DNA from: Betaproteobacteria bacterium Ga0077540
GTDB taxonomy: Bacteria; Pseudomonadota; Gammaproteobacteria; Burkholderiales; Methylophilaceae
Reading direction: 5' to 3'
Assembly: GCA_001464125.1 (NCBI GenBank)
Contig: LNEP01000004.1
Span: 1 to 64,000 of the forward strand
DNA length: 64,000 bases
The position numbers were made by a program, and so were the translations under genes. A model generated the notes under the pieces. It did not search any database. It saw only the letters and a program-made list of their open reading frames with translations, and was not told where the DNA came from. Positions 8,902 to 18,690 of this stretch are shown here, piece after piece (the first letter of the stretch is position 1; the number at the start of each line of letters is the position of its first letter).

Positions 8902-11004
8902 TTAACTGTGCTTTTTAATCAAGATGGCCTGACAAGAGACCGCATGGGCAGGTACTGCTGTAGCACTTGGTTTGCGGACCGGTTGATATTCGCCTTGTGC
9001 ACCCAGTGTCCAAGCATCTACGTTGTCTTGTAAATATGGGGTGAGCAAATCTTCGATGATGCGCTTCTGCATCATCTCATCGTGAATTGGCCATGCCACC
9101 TCAACACGGCGCAGCATATTGCGGCTCATCCAATCCGCACTGGACAACCAAAGATGGCGCTCACCCGCCACATTAAAATAGAACACACGTGAATGCTCTA
9201 GCAAGCGCCCAACGATGGAGCGCACCCGCACACGACCCCCTAATGCCGGTAAATCGACAGGTAAAATACACGCTCCGCGAACAATCAAATCGATTTCCAC
9301 ACCTTTTTTCGCGGCTGCAATCAACGCAAGTACCAACGCCTCATCTGTGAGCGAGTTCATTTTGGCAATGATACTAGCAGGCTGGCCACGTCCTGCGGCT
9401 AACTGCGCTTTTCTGATTTGCGCCAACATCGCGGTATGCAATGTAAATGGTGCAACCAGCAATTGCTGCATGCGCGGTAGTGGTAGCTCGCTGGTTAAAT
9501 GCCTAAACACATGCTCCATCTCTCGCGTAATCGCAGCATCGGCAGTCAACATGCAGACATCGGTATATAGCTTAGCTGTTTTGGGATTGTAATTACCTGT
9601 TGAAAGATGCGCGTAGCGCTTAATGACTTTGCCTTCGCGTCGCATAATCAACAGCATTTTGGCATGTGTTTTCAAACCTACCACGCCATACACCACCTGT
9701 GCACCTATCGACTCCAGCGCTTCAGCCCAGTTAATATTGGCTTCTTCATCGAAGCGCGCCTTGAGTTCAACCACTACCAGCACCTCTTTGCCTCTGCGCA
9801 CCGCCAATTGGAGTAAGCGCAGTATTCTGGAATCGGCACCAGTACGGTAAATAGTTTGACGAATCGCCAATACATCTGGGTCATCAACGGCTTCTTCCAG
9901 CATTTGAATCACCGCGTCAAAGCTTTCAAAAGGCTGATGAATCAATACATCTTTTTCTTTGATTTGCGCCAGAATAGATTGATTCCGTTGCAAGCTTTTT
10001 GGCCATTGCGGTAAGAACGGCGTGAATTTAAGGTGCGCACCCTCTGCCATGTCCGGCAGTTGAATCAAGCGCCCCAGATTAACCGGACCATTCACGCGGT
10101 ACAATGCCTGCGGTGGTAACTTAAATTGCTCCAGCAAGAAATGAGCAAGCTCTTCGTGGCATTCATGCGAAACCTCTAAACGCACAGCCTCACCATATTG
10201 ACGGTGTGCGAGCTCTTCACGCAAGGCTGTACGTAAGTTATCTACGTCATCCTCATCCAGCGCTAAGTCAGAGTTGCGGGTTACGCGAAACTGCGAAAAG
10301 TGCAGAATACGTGCGCCGCTGAATAAGTCATCCAAATTGGCACGGATAATACTGGTGAGCGAAACAAAACACTGAGCCTTTTGACTGATATTGGCAGGCA
10401 AACGTACCAAGCGCGGCACCACACGCGGCACACGTACAATCGCAATATTGCGTTCCTGATTGTGGGCGTATTCTAACTCCACAATAAAATTGAGTGACTT
10501 ATTAGCCACTTGTGGAAATGGATGGGATGGATCCAACGCCACCGGCATCAGTAAGGGCTTGACCTCACGTTTGAAATATTGCGCCACCCATTGTTTCTGT
10601 TCCGGCGAACGCACACCGCCCGATACTAAATGCACATTTTCTTTAGCCAGCGTCGGCATCAGTACATCATTAAATAGCTGATATTGCTTGGCCACTAGGG
10701 CATGTGCTTTATTGGCAATTTGTGCAAAGCTTTCAGTACTCACAACGCCTTGTGTGACATTGTCATGCACGGCTTGTAATTGTTGAGGCATACGCACCTC
10801 AAAAAACTCATCTAAATTAGACGCCACGATGCATAAAAAACGCAGGCGCTCTAATAACGGATAGTCTTCACGCTCGGCTAGCGTCAGTACGCGTTGGTTA
10901 AAACTGAGGATACTTAAATCACGGTCTAATAATGGGGTCATCATGCGTTCAATTCTATGCTGAAACCTAAGCTCATTTATGACAAATTTGTGACATTGCT
11001 GCAA
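8902..11004 (-). CDS. ppk: Polyphosphate kinase 1
   Basis: LLDRDLSILSFNQRVLTLAE; YAHLSTGNYNPKTAKLYTD. Start may be internal at about 10944 (MMTPLLDRDLS). Confidence 0.95.
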   Translation of the reverse strand: MQQCHKFVINELRFQHRIERMMTPLLDRDLSILSFNQRVLTLAEREDYPLLERLRFLCIVASNLDEFFEVRMPQQLQAVHDNVTQGVVSTESFAQIANKAHALVAKQYQLFNDVLMPTLAKENVHLVSGGVRSPEQKQWVAQYFKREVKPLLMPVALDPSHPFPQVANKSLNFIVELEYAHNQERNIAIVRVPRVVPRLVRLPANISQKAQCFVSLTSIIRANLDDLFSGARILHFSQFRVTRNSDLALDEDDVDNLRTALREELAHRQYGEAVRLEVSHECHEELAHFLLEQFKLPPQALYRVNGPVNLGRLIQLPDMAEGAHLKFTPFLPQWPKSLQRNQSILAQIKEKDVLIHQPFESFDAVIQMLEEAVDDPDVLAIRQTIYRTGADSRILRLLQLAVRRGKEVLVVVELKARFDEEANINWAEALESIGAQVVYGVVGLKTHAKMLLIMRREGKVIKRYAHLSTGNYNPKTAKLYTDVCMLTADAAITREMEHVFRHLTSELPLPRMQQLLVAPFTLHTAMLAQIRKAQLAAGRGQPASIIAKMNSLTDEALVLALIAAAKKGVEIDLIVRGACILPVDLPALGGRVRVRSIVGRLLEHSRVFYFNVAGERHLWLSSADWMSRNMLRRVEVAWPIHDEMMQKRIIEDLLTPYLQDNVDAWTLGAQGEYQPVRKPSATAVPAHAVSCQAILIKKHS

Positions 11005-11016
11005 GTTTAATTGGAC

Positions 11017-12564
11017 TTACAGTGTGTCTAATCGCCCCAATAACCCTTGCGCGTAATCCGTAATCGCAGCGCGTTGTTCGTCTGTCATATTATTCACATG
11101 TTTTACCATTAGAGCAGTGCGAGGGTTTTGCGCTAGCGCAACTTGATGCTTAATCATAAAGTGCCAATACAAGCTAGTGATCGGGCAAGCTTGCGGACCA
11201 GTTTTTACATCAGGTCGATATCGACAGCCATCACAATAGTTACTCATACGCTGGATATAGGCACCGCTAGCAATATAGGGTTTAGAAGTAAAGCGTCCAC
11301 CATTTGCGTGGAGCGCCATCCCAACTACATTCGGCAACTCCACCCATTCCACCGCATCTACATACACAGCCAAATACCAAGCTTGCACTTGATCAGGCGC
11401 AATTTCTGCAAGTAACGCAAACATACCCGTTACCATTAAACGCTGAATGTGGTGGGCGTAACCATGCTTGAGCGTTTGCGCGATGGTTTGCTGCATACAG
11501 TGCATATCGGTATTGCCTGTCCAATACCACAAAGGCAACGTACGTTGATGTTGGTAATGATTGCTTTGTGCAATCGATGGCATATCCAACCAATAAACAC
11601 CACGGATAAACTCACGCCAGCCTAAAATCTGTCGAATAAAGCCTTCCACGCTGGCCAACGGCAACTGCTTTTCACGGTAAGCTCGCTCAGCAGCTTGAAT
11701 CACTTCTCGTGGGTTTAATAATTTTAAATTTAGCGATGATGCTAATAGGGAATGCCACAAAAATGCATGTGCAGGCTGCTCTACTTGCCACATCGCGTCT
11801 TGATGCGTCCCAAAGTCTACTAACTTGTGTTCAATAAAGGCCGCTAACAGCTCAAGCGCTTGCGCGCGTGTCACAGGCCAACAAAAATGTTGCAGGCTAC
11901 CAGGATGGTCTGAAAAGTAATGCTCAACATCAGCAAATACTTGGTGCGTAATGAGATCAATTGCAAAATGTGGCACCTCTGGTAGCGCCTGTGGCCCCTG
12001 CTTACCAAATGCCTTGCGATTGGCGTTATCGTAATTCCATTCACCGCCTTCTGGCTGACCATGCTGCATTAACACCTGATGCTGCTTACGCATATTGCGA
12101 TAAAAAAATTCCATGCGTAAGGTTTTACTTTGACCCGCCCAATGTCTGAAATTCGCTTGGCTGCACATAAAGTGGGTGTCGTCGCGCACAATCAGTGTCG
12201 TGTTGGTCTGCTGGGCACAGGCTTGAAGGGCTTGCAAAACACGATGCTCACCCGGCTCGCATACGATGATTTTTTGTGGTTGGTGTTGCTTGATTTGGTC
12301 TAGCCACAATTCATGCAATTGGGTGAATGTGTGTTCACCTATTTTGAAATAGTGAAAAGGAACACCTTTGGATTCAAGTATTTGCGCGAAATGACGCATT
12401 GCCGATAAGAACAGCGCAATGCGCGCTTTGTGACTCCAAACGTGGGCACCCTCTCCCGTCACCTCTGCCATCAACACATGGTCGCAACTTGGGTCTAAAT
12501 TTTCTAGGGCGGGATTGTCCAAGGTGAGTTGATCACCTAAGACAATTATTAAATGGCGTATCAT
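11017..12564 (-). CDS. Cryptochrome/photolyase family protein (deoxyribodipyrimidine photolyase-related, FeS-type)
   Basis: HLIIVLGDQLTLDNPAL; QILGWREFIRGVYWL; FeS-type Cys pattern YCDGCRY...CPITSLYWHF. Confidence 0.9.
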   Translation of the reverse strand: MIRHLIIVLGDQLTLDNPALENLDPSCDHVLMAEVTGEGAHVWSHKARIALFLSAMRHFAQILESKGVPFHYFKIGEHTFTQLHELWLDQIKQHQPQKIIVCEPGEHRVLQALQACAQQTNTTLIVRDDTHFMCSQANFRHWAGQSKTLRMEFFYRNMRKQHQVLMQHGQPEGGEWNYDNANRKAFGKQGPQALPEVPHFAIDLITHQVFADVEHYFSDHPGSLQHFCWPVTRAQALELLAAFIEHKLVDFGTHQDAMWQVEQPAHAFLWHSLLASSLNLKLLNPREVIQAAERAYREKQLPLASVEGFIRQILGWREFIRGVYWLDMPSIAQSNHYQHQRTLPLWYWTGNTDMHCMQQTIAQTLKHGYAHHIQRLMVTGMFALLAEIAPDQVQAWYLAVYVDAVEWVELPNVVGMALHANGGRFTSKPYIASGAYIQRMSNYCDGCRYRPDVKTGPQACPITSLYWHFMIKHQVALAQNPRTALMVKHVNNMTDEQRAAITDYAQGLLGRLDTL

Positions 12565-12734
12565 CTTTGAGCTTTTGCTGCGCTACTACAACGTTGGGAG
12601 CAGTATTTGACAGCCTCCCAATTCTTTGCCCACGCTTTGCGCCATACCATAGTACGACCACAGGTCATACAGAGCTTACTTGGAAGATTGGATTTGTTGC
12701 CTTTAAATTGGTTATTACGCGGTGCAGAGGTCAT
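12561..12734 (-). CDS. DUF2256 family small zinc-finger-like protein (absent from the ORF track)
   Basis: 57 aa read from the minus strand: MTSAPRNNQFKGNKSNLPSKLCMTCGRTMVWRKAWAKNWEAVKYCSQRCSSAAKAQR; CxxC...CxxxC; ATGA overlap with the photolyase start. Confidence 0.85.
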   Translation of the reverse strand: MTSAPRNNQFKGNKSNLPSKLCMTCGRTMVWRKAWAKNWEAVKYCSQRCSSAAKAQR

Positions 12735-12744
12735 GCCTCACTGA

Positions 12745-13533
12745 CTATGATTTTAAAATGTGGTTCAACGCCAATTGTGCTGCCGCAAAACCAAAAGGTG
12801 CCGTCACGCATACGCTGGAGCCGTAACCAGCACAATTTAAACCAGTAATCCCTGCATCCGCCGCACACGTCTCACCTTCAGCTTGTACTGGCTTAAGCGC
12901 AGGCTCATCAGAAAATACAGCAGCAATGCCAAACTTTGCAGACTTTTTAGTATTGCTCGCTTTAGGAAAATTAAAATCACGGCGCAATTGATTGCGCACC
13001 TTGGCCAATAAACGGTCCCCTGTCACATACGCTAAATCCGTAACTTGAATACGTGTAGGATCCAACCGTCCACCGGCACTACCCACCATCACCAGCGGCA
13101 ACTTCTGTTGCTCACAAAACGCTGCCAGCGCTACTTTAGCATTAGCGTCATCAATACAATCAACAATGACATCTGCATGTGGTAGTAATGTAGCGATATT
13201 CTCAGGCGAAATAAAATCTTCGATCGTGTGCACCACACAAGCTGGATTGATGGCATGGATGCGCTGTTGCATCGCAGTAATTTTAGGCAACCCAAATGCA
13301 CCGTCTAGCGCATGCAATTGTCGATTTACATTCGATTCAGCAATATTATCCAAATCGATTATGGTGAGCGATCCAACAGCATTGCGTGCTAGCGCTTCTA
13401 CCGCCCAAGAGCCTACGCCACCAATACCAATCACAGTTACATGCGCGGCTTGCAACTTCACCAAACCGACTTCACCATATAGCCGGTGTACACCGCTAAA
13501 ACGGCGCGCATAATCTGGAGTATCGTTCAACAT
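12745..13533 (-). CDS. tcdA: tRNA threonylcarbamoyladenosine dehydratase (TcdA/CsdL, E1-like)
   Basis: RFSGVHRLYG; VTVIGIGGVGSWAVEALARNAVGSLTIIDLDNIAESNVNRQ. Confidence 0.92.
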   Translation of the reverse strand: MLNDTPDYARRFSGVHRLYGEVGLVKLQAAHVTVIGIGGVGSWAVEALARNAVGSLTIIDLDNIAESNVNRQLHALDGAFGLPKITAMQQRIHAINPACVVHTIEDFISPENIATLLPHADVIVDCIDDANAKVALAAFCEQQKLPLVMVGSAGGRLDPTRIQVTDLAYVTGDRLLAKVRNQLRRDFNFPKASNTKKSAKFGIAAVFSDEPALKPVQAEGETCAADAGITGLNCAGYGSSVCVTAPFGFAAAQLALNHILKS

Positions 13534-13535
13534 CG

Positions 13536-13913
13536 CTACTGCTCTAGCACCACAAACGCAGCTGCTAAGTTTTTCTCATCGCTAATACTCACATGCATAT
13601 GCGTGATGTGTTTTTCTTGTACAAACAATGCAAGCTCTTGCGCCAAAACCAATACTGGCTTGCCCAAGTCATCGTGCGATACAGCAATATTTTGAAAGCT
13701 GACCACACCACGGATACCGGTGCCTAAGGCTTTCGAGAACGCCTCTTTGGCAGCAAATCGTTTGGCTAAGAAACGCGCTTTTAATTTAGTTAGCTGGTAG
13801 CTTTCCATCTCACTTTCCGCAAGCACGCGTAAGGCAAACTCGTCGCCAAAATTCTGAATGGAGTGTTCTAGTCGGGCAACTTCGACGATGTCTGTGCCAA
13901 TCCCGTAAATCAT
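13536..13913 (-). CDS. acpS: Holo-[acyl-carrier-protein] synthase
   Basis: [39 protein letters not shown]. Start trimmed to MIYG, ATGA overlap with the pdxJ stop. Confidence 0.93.
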   Translation of the reverse strand: MIYGIGTDIVEVARLEHSIQNFGDEFALRVLAESEMESYQLTKLKARFLAKRFAAKEAFSKALGTGIRGVVSFQNIAVSHDDLGKPVLVLAQELALFVQEKHITHMHVSISDEKNLAAAFVVLEQ

Positions 13914-14627
13914 CGTGTTAAAGTTGCAGCTTCTTTCATCAGGGCCTTCATCTCGCGCACGGCATTGTCCCAACCCACAAATAAAGCATGTGCAACGATG
14001 GCGTGACCAATGTTCAACTCTTCAAAACCATACATACGCGCCACATGATGCACGTTGTGGTAATGCAAGCCATGCCCAGCATTGACGACTAATTTAGCGT
14101 CACGCGCGTGATGCAAAGCACGCTCAATCCGGCTGAGTTCTTCCTCTTGTGCGCGCTCGGATTCAGCATCGGCAAAGGTACCAGTATGCAGTTCAATCAC
14201 GGGCGCACCTAATTTCACGGCGGCATCAATCTGTGCAATATCCGGCGCAATAAATAGTGAGACACGGATGCCAGCATCGCTCAATTTTTTTACTGCATGC
14301 TCAACTTTTGCGTAATGGCCAATCACATCCAAACCACCTTCGGTGGTACGTTCCTCGCGGCGCTCTGGCACCAAGCACACGTCTTGCGGGGCCGAGCATT
14401 TCATTCGTCACCGCACATTCCAAATTCATTTTGGTTTGCAACAACGGGCGCAAAGCAAAAATATCAGCGTCTTGCATATGGCGTCTATCTTCGCGCAAGT
14501 GCAAGGTAATGCTATCCGCGCCAGACTGTTCAGCGCGTAGCGCGGCCTGCACTACGCTAGGATATTTGGTGCCACGCGCCTGACGGATAGTGGCGACGTG
14601 GTCGATATTGACGCCTAATTTAATCAT
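13910..14627 (-). pseudogene. pdxJ: Pyridoxine 5'-phosphate synthase, frameshifted (real lesion or assembly error)
   Basis: N-terminal half [23 protein letters not shown]...[11 protein letters not shown] in one frame (to about 14392); C-terminal half [22 protein letters not shown]...[14 protein letters not shown] in another frame. Confidence 0.85.
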
Positions 14628-14655
14628 TTTGTAATTTTCTATTGTCAAAAAATGC

Positions 14656-15399
14656 TTACAACCCTTGCAGGTCAATGAGTAACTGCCGCGTATGCAGCGG
14701 TTTATCCCCTAAATAATGCGCTAGCAAATATCGCATTAACTGCTTACTTTGTGTTTGCGTGATAGCATCGCGATAATCCTCGCGCGCCATGGCAAGCAAT
14801 GTTTCACCGCGTAATTGTACGCCATTTTTAGTGGCACCCAATTCACATGCACCATATTCTGCTTCGTAGCGGTAAGTTGTTTCTGCCACAATTGGCTCAC
14901 CATTTTCATCTTGCAGCAACGGAATGGCATAGCCCAACTCTTGTAACAAGGTCAGCTCAAAACGCCTGAGGATGACTGCCAACTCAAGCGGATGATGCGC
15001 CGACGACAATCCAGATAGTGCATGTAAGGTATTCGCGTAATAGGCGAATAAATCTTCATGCGCGTCTTCTCTAGGTAGCAACCGTAACAACAACTCATTT
15101 AGGTAAAAGCCACACATCAGCGCTTCGCCTTTAAGCAAGGTCAACCCAGCTGACCAGTCCAGACTATGTAAGGTTTTGAGCTCATTTTTGCCTGACCAAG
15201 TACCGGTTAGCAACTGAAATGATTGCAACATACCCCGCATGGCAGAGCGTGGACGACGCGCACCTTTTGCCAACACGGCTACCCGACCAAATTGTTGTGT
15301 AAACAATTCAACCACCAAACTGGTTTCTTTGAAGGGGTAGGTATGCAGCACATACACAGGCTGATTATCTTGGCGATGCAGATGAAGTGGGGATGCCAT
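14656..15399 (-). CDS. recO: DNA repair protein RecO
   Basis: [40 protein letters not shown]. Confidence 0.93.
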   Translation of the reverse strand: MASPLHLHRQDNQPVYVLHTYPFKETSLVVELFTQQFGRVAVLAKGARRPRSAMRGMLQSFQLLTGTWSGKNELKTLHSLDWSAGLTLLKGEALMCGFYLNELLLRLLPREDAHEDLFAYYANTLHALSGLSSAHHPLELAVILRRFELTLLQELGYAIPLLQDENGEPIVAETTYRYEAEYGACELGATKNGVQLRGETLLAMAREDYRDAITQTQSKQLMRYLLAHYLGDKPLHTRQLLIDLQGL

Positions 15400-15420
15400 G
15401 TGTATAGAAATCCGTACTGG

Positions 15421-15888
15421 TTATCGCGCTAAGGCTGCCAAACTTTGTAGCAGTTCATCTTCGGCTTTTTCAATTAACAAAGGCACTAACATCTCATCAC
15501 CGGAAAACAGAATCATGGCAAAACGCATTTGTGTAGCAGGTACACGTGGGGTAAATTTACCAAAGCCATAACGATGATTGCGCATCAACTGCCATGCGCC
15601 TTTGGGTTCGGCAAACTCTGGTTTATCAAAGAGTTCGCGCACCATACTGGTGCCCACACTCTTCAGTGCATAACCACCCTGATCCGCCAAAATCACCCAG
15701 CCCATATCGCCATCTTTACTGGTGTTTTTGAGCTGATACAAATACCAGTTATCGTCCTCATACACCAATTGGAACACATTATTAATGCCGCCTGTTTTAC
15801 GATTGAGCGTGTAATAAATACCCTGATCGTCTAGCGTAATAGGCTGGCCAAATTCTAGTGACGAAGGTTGCATCGCGTCCCTCAGCAC
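15421..15888 (-). CDS. Conserved hypothetical protein between era and recO
   Basis: 155-aa intact ORF in the same transcription direction as its neighbours; start may be MQPSSLEF. Confidence 0.65.
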   Translation of the reverse strand: MLRDAMQPSSLEFGQPITLDDQGIYYTLNRKTGGINNVFQLVYEDDNWYLYQLKNTSKDGDMGWVILADQGGYALKSVGTSMVRELFDKPEFAEPKGAWQLMRNHRYGFGKFTPRVPATQMRFAMILFSGDEMLVPLLIEKAEDELLQSLAALAR

Positions 15889-15903
15889 AGCTTGCTTAGC
15901 GCA

Positions 15904-16788
15904 CTAATAGCCCAAACTTTTAAGCGCCCTCTCATCATCGGCCCAACCGCCTTTCACTTTGACCCAGGTTTCCAAATATACTTTTGAGCCAAACAGCTTC
16001 TCCATGTCTTGACGCGCTTCTGTGGAGATTTGCTTAAGCTTCTCACCACCTTTGCCAATGATCATGGGTTTCTGACTATCTTTATCGACGATAATTGCAG
16101 CAAAAATACGACGTAAATTTTTGACTGTTTCAAACTTTTCAATTTCCACCGCCACCGAATAAGGCACTTCGTCGCCGAGTAAGCGGAATATTTTCTCGCG
16201 GATCAATTCTGCCGCCAAAAAGCGTTCGTTCTTATCGGTCAGTTCATCTTCACCATAGATAGCCTCTTGCTCAGGCAAATGTTCTCGGGTGGCCGCTAGC
16301 AACTCATCTAGATTTAAGTTCTTTTTGGCACTCACCGGGATAATGCCAGCAAACGGGTGCAACAAGTCAAAGTCTTGAATTAACGGCAATAAATTGCCTT
16401 TGTCGCCCATTAAATCAGCTTTGTTTACCACCAACAGTACCGGCTTGTTTTTTGGCAATAGGCTTAATACCTTTTTATCAGCATCACCCAGTTTCATCGG
16501 TTCAATCACAAACAGCACTACATCCACTTCCGTTAGTACTTGTGTGACGGTTTTATTGAGTGTTTTGTTAAGCGCGTTTAAATGCTTTTGCTGAAAGCCT
16601 GGAGTATCTACAAATAGAAATTGCGTATCTTCCGTGGTATGTATGCCTAACAGACGATGGCGCGTAGTTTGCGCTTTACGTGAGGTAATCGCCAGCTTCA
16701 TCCCCAAAATATGGTTAAGCAATGTCGATTTGCCCACATTGGGTCGGCCTACAATCGCGACAGTGCCGCATTTAAAGGGTTGAGTCAT
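15904..16788 (-). CDS. era: GTPase Era
   Basis: VAIVGRPNVGKSTLLNHILG; KH domain IIVDKDSQKPMIIGKGGEKLKQI. Confidence 0.96.
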   Translation of the reverse strand: MTQPFKCGTVAIVGRPNVGKSTLLNHILGMKLAITSRKAQTTRHRLLGIHTTEDTQFLFVDTPGFQQKHLNALNKTLNKTVTQVLTEVDVVLFVIEPMKLGDADKKVLSLLPKNKPVLLVVNKADLMGDKGNLLPLIQDFDLLHPFAGIIPVSAKKNLNLDELLAATREHLPEQEAIYGEDELTDKNERFLAAELIREKIFRLLGDEVPYSVAVEIEKFETVKNLRRIFAAIIVDKDSQKPMIIGKGGEKLKQISTEARQDMEKLFGSKVYLETWVKVKGGWADDERALKSLGY

Positions 16789-17453
16789 TGATTTATTTTT
16801 TCCATGGCTAATTGTGCAGCCTGTTGCTCTGCATTACGACGGCTAGTGCCCTCGCCTAAAGTTGTAATATTTAATTTGTTAATCACGCACTCCACCTTAA
16901 AGCTTTGCGCGTGCGCTTCGCCTTCAATCGAGACCACCATATAATCTGGCAGTTCTATTTTTTTGCTCTGCAAGTATTCTTGTAGCTGAGATTTTGCATC
17001 CTTATCAATCGCTTTGGGATCGATGGTACTCAGCTTTTGTGCAAACAGTTTTAGTACGACCACTTCTGCCGCTACAAAACCACCATCCAAATACACCGCG
17101 CCCACAATGGCCTCCAGCGCATCGGCTAAAATGGAGGGTCGACGCCAACCTGCGCTTTTAAGCTCGCCCTCACCCAGCTTAAGATAATCTTTAAGATTCA
17201 GTGTCAGTGCAATTTCGCATAAGCTAGACTCCTTGACTAACTGCGCACGCAGACGACTTAAATCACCCTCAGGCAACTTGGGAAAGCGCTGGTATAGCTG
17301 ATGCGCAACTATAAAGTTGAGCACGCTATCGCCCAGAAACTCTAGGCGTTCGTTATTATTGCCAGAAAAACTGCGGTGGGTAACGGCTAGCTGCAGAAGT
17401 GTTGTTGTATTAAATGTATAGCCAATGGATGACTGAAGTGAGACGAGTGACAT
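16785..17453 (-). CDS. rnc: Ribonuclease III
   Basis: NERLEFLGDSVLNFIVA; C-terminal dsRBD; overlaps era by 4 nt. Confidence 0.96.
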   Translation of the reverse strand: MSLVSLQSSIGYTFNTTTLLQLAVTHRSFSGNNNERLEFLGDSVLNFIVAHQLYQRFPKLPEGDLSRLRAQLVKESSLCEIALTLNLKDYLKLGEGELKSAGWRRPSILADALEAIVGAVYLDGGFVAAEVVVLKLFAQKLSTIDPKAIDKDAKSQLQEYLQSKKIELPDYMVVSIEGEAHAQSFKVECVINKLNITTLGEGTSRRNAEQQAAQLAMEKINQ

Positions 17454-17459
17454 GCGAAG

Positions 17460-17828
17460 TTATTTGGGCGTGCTGCTGGCTTTAAAATCTAGCAAAATAC
17501 TCATATTCCCAAACAGCGGAATCACCTTCTGATATTCAACAACAATTGCACCGCCTTCAATACGTAAATCACGTCCAGAGACACTATCGATACTATCAAT
17601 AGCGGCCTGGCGATTAAACGCATCTGTAATTTCTTTTTTATTCAATTCACCTGAACTCGCAGTTGCAATTGACTTTACCGCGGTACGAACAGAGTTAAAT
17701 TCAACGTAGGCTGGGATAGATTTTAATAAAAAGGTACCAATGAATATCAGTGCTGCCAACACAACGATGGTGCCCCAAAAAGACATGCCGCGCTGAGATT
17801 TGCTTTGACGGTATTGTGATAGTTGCAT
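17460..17828 (-). CDS. DUF4845 family membrane protein
   Basis: QRGMSFWGTIVVLAALIFIGTFLLKSIPAYVEFNSV; position between lepB and rnc. Confidence 0.85.
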   Translation of the reverse strand: MQLSQYRQSKSQRGMSFWGTIVVLAALIFIGTFLLKSIPAYVEFNSVRTAVKSIATASSGELNKKEITDAFNRQAAIDSIDSVSGRDLRIEGGAIVVEYQKVIPLFGNMSILLDFKASSTPK

Positions 17829-17851
17829 AATCGTTCTCCTGTTACGCCATG

Positions 17852-18652
17852 TTATTGGATGCTGTTGCCAATTCTTGCGAACTTATCAAAATTAAACCAT
17901 ATATAAAATGCCTTGCCTACTAGGTTTTGCTCAGGGACAAAGCCCCAAACGCGACTATCGGAGCTATTATCACGATTATCGCCCATGGCAAAGTAATGAC
18001 CTTGAGGCACCGTAATCGCTTGCCCACTCATCAGCTTGGCCCCAAGTGAACCAGACTCATATTGATTCACCAAGTCATGAATCAATATATCGTGCTTGAC
18101 CTCGCCCAAGGTCTCTTGGTAACGCAAAGCTTGAATAGTGACATCGCGGTCTTGGTTATTCTCATCTTTAGTTTGCAATGTATAGATAAAATCATCCTCA
18201 TCATTCACATTGAGCACTTTGCCATTAATACTTAAGCGCTTGTTGTGATACTGAATCACATCGCCTGGCAAACCCACTACACGTTTAATATAGTCAATGG
18301 TTGGATCTGGCGGGTAATGGAATACAAATACGTCACCCCGCGCTGGTTCGTTGACTTCTATAAAGGTATTGTTTAAGACGGGCACACGCAAACCATAGGT
18401 AAATTTGTTCACTAAAATATAATCACCTGCCAACAACGTAGGCATCATAGAGCCTGAAGGGATTTTGAATGGTTCTACTAGAAATGAACGGATGACAAAC
18501 ACCAACAGAATCACTGGGAAAAAACTTTTGCTGTATTCCACATACCAAGGTTCTTCTGCGTTATTTCTTAATTTACGCAGCACCAGAATATCCAACAGCC
18601 AGATGACACCGGTAATGATCAGTATGACTAGCATAAACAAAGCAAAATACAT
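17852..18652 (-). CDS. lepB: Signal peptidase I
   Basis: FKIPSGSMMPTLLAGDYILVNKF; YFAMGDNRDNSSDSRVWGFVP. Confidence 0.96.
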   Translation of the reverse strand: MYFALFMLVILIITGVIWLLDILVLRKLRNNAEEPWYVEYSKSFFPVILLVFVIRSFLVEPFKIPSGSMMPTLLAGDYILVNKFTYGLRVPVLNNTFIEVNEPARGDVFVFHYPPDPTIDYIKRVVGLPGDVIQYHNKRLSINGKVLNVNDEDDFIYTLQTKDENNQDRDVTIQALRYQETLGEVKHDILIHDLVNQYESGSLGAKLMSGQAITVPQGHYFAMGDNRDNSSDSRVWGFVPEQNLVGKAFYIWFNFDKFARIGNSIQ

Positions 18653-18690
18653 GGTTATCCCTTAATAGATTTTATTATTTTAACGAACGC

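Noticed and set aside
12567-12848. 93-aa + strand ORF
   Set aside because: Antisense to the DUF2256 gene and the end of tcdA, both better supported.
14380-14410. Programmed ribosomal frameshift in pdxJ
   Set aside because: Shifting at the junction would still leave about 6 conserved residues missing and no classic slippery site or downstream stimulator is evident; mutation or assembly error is simpler.
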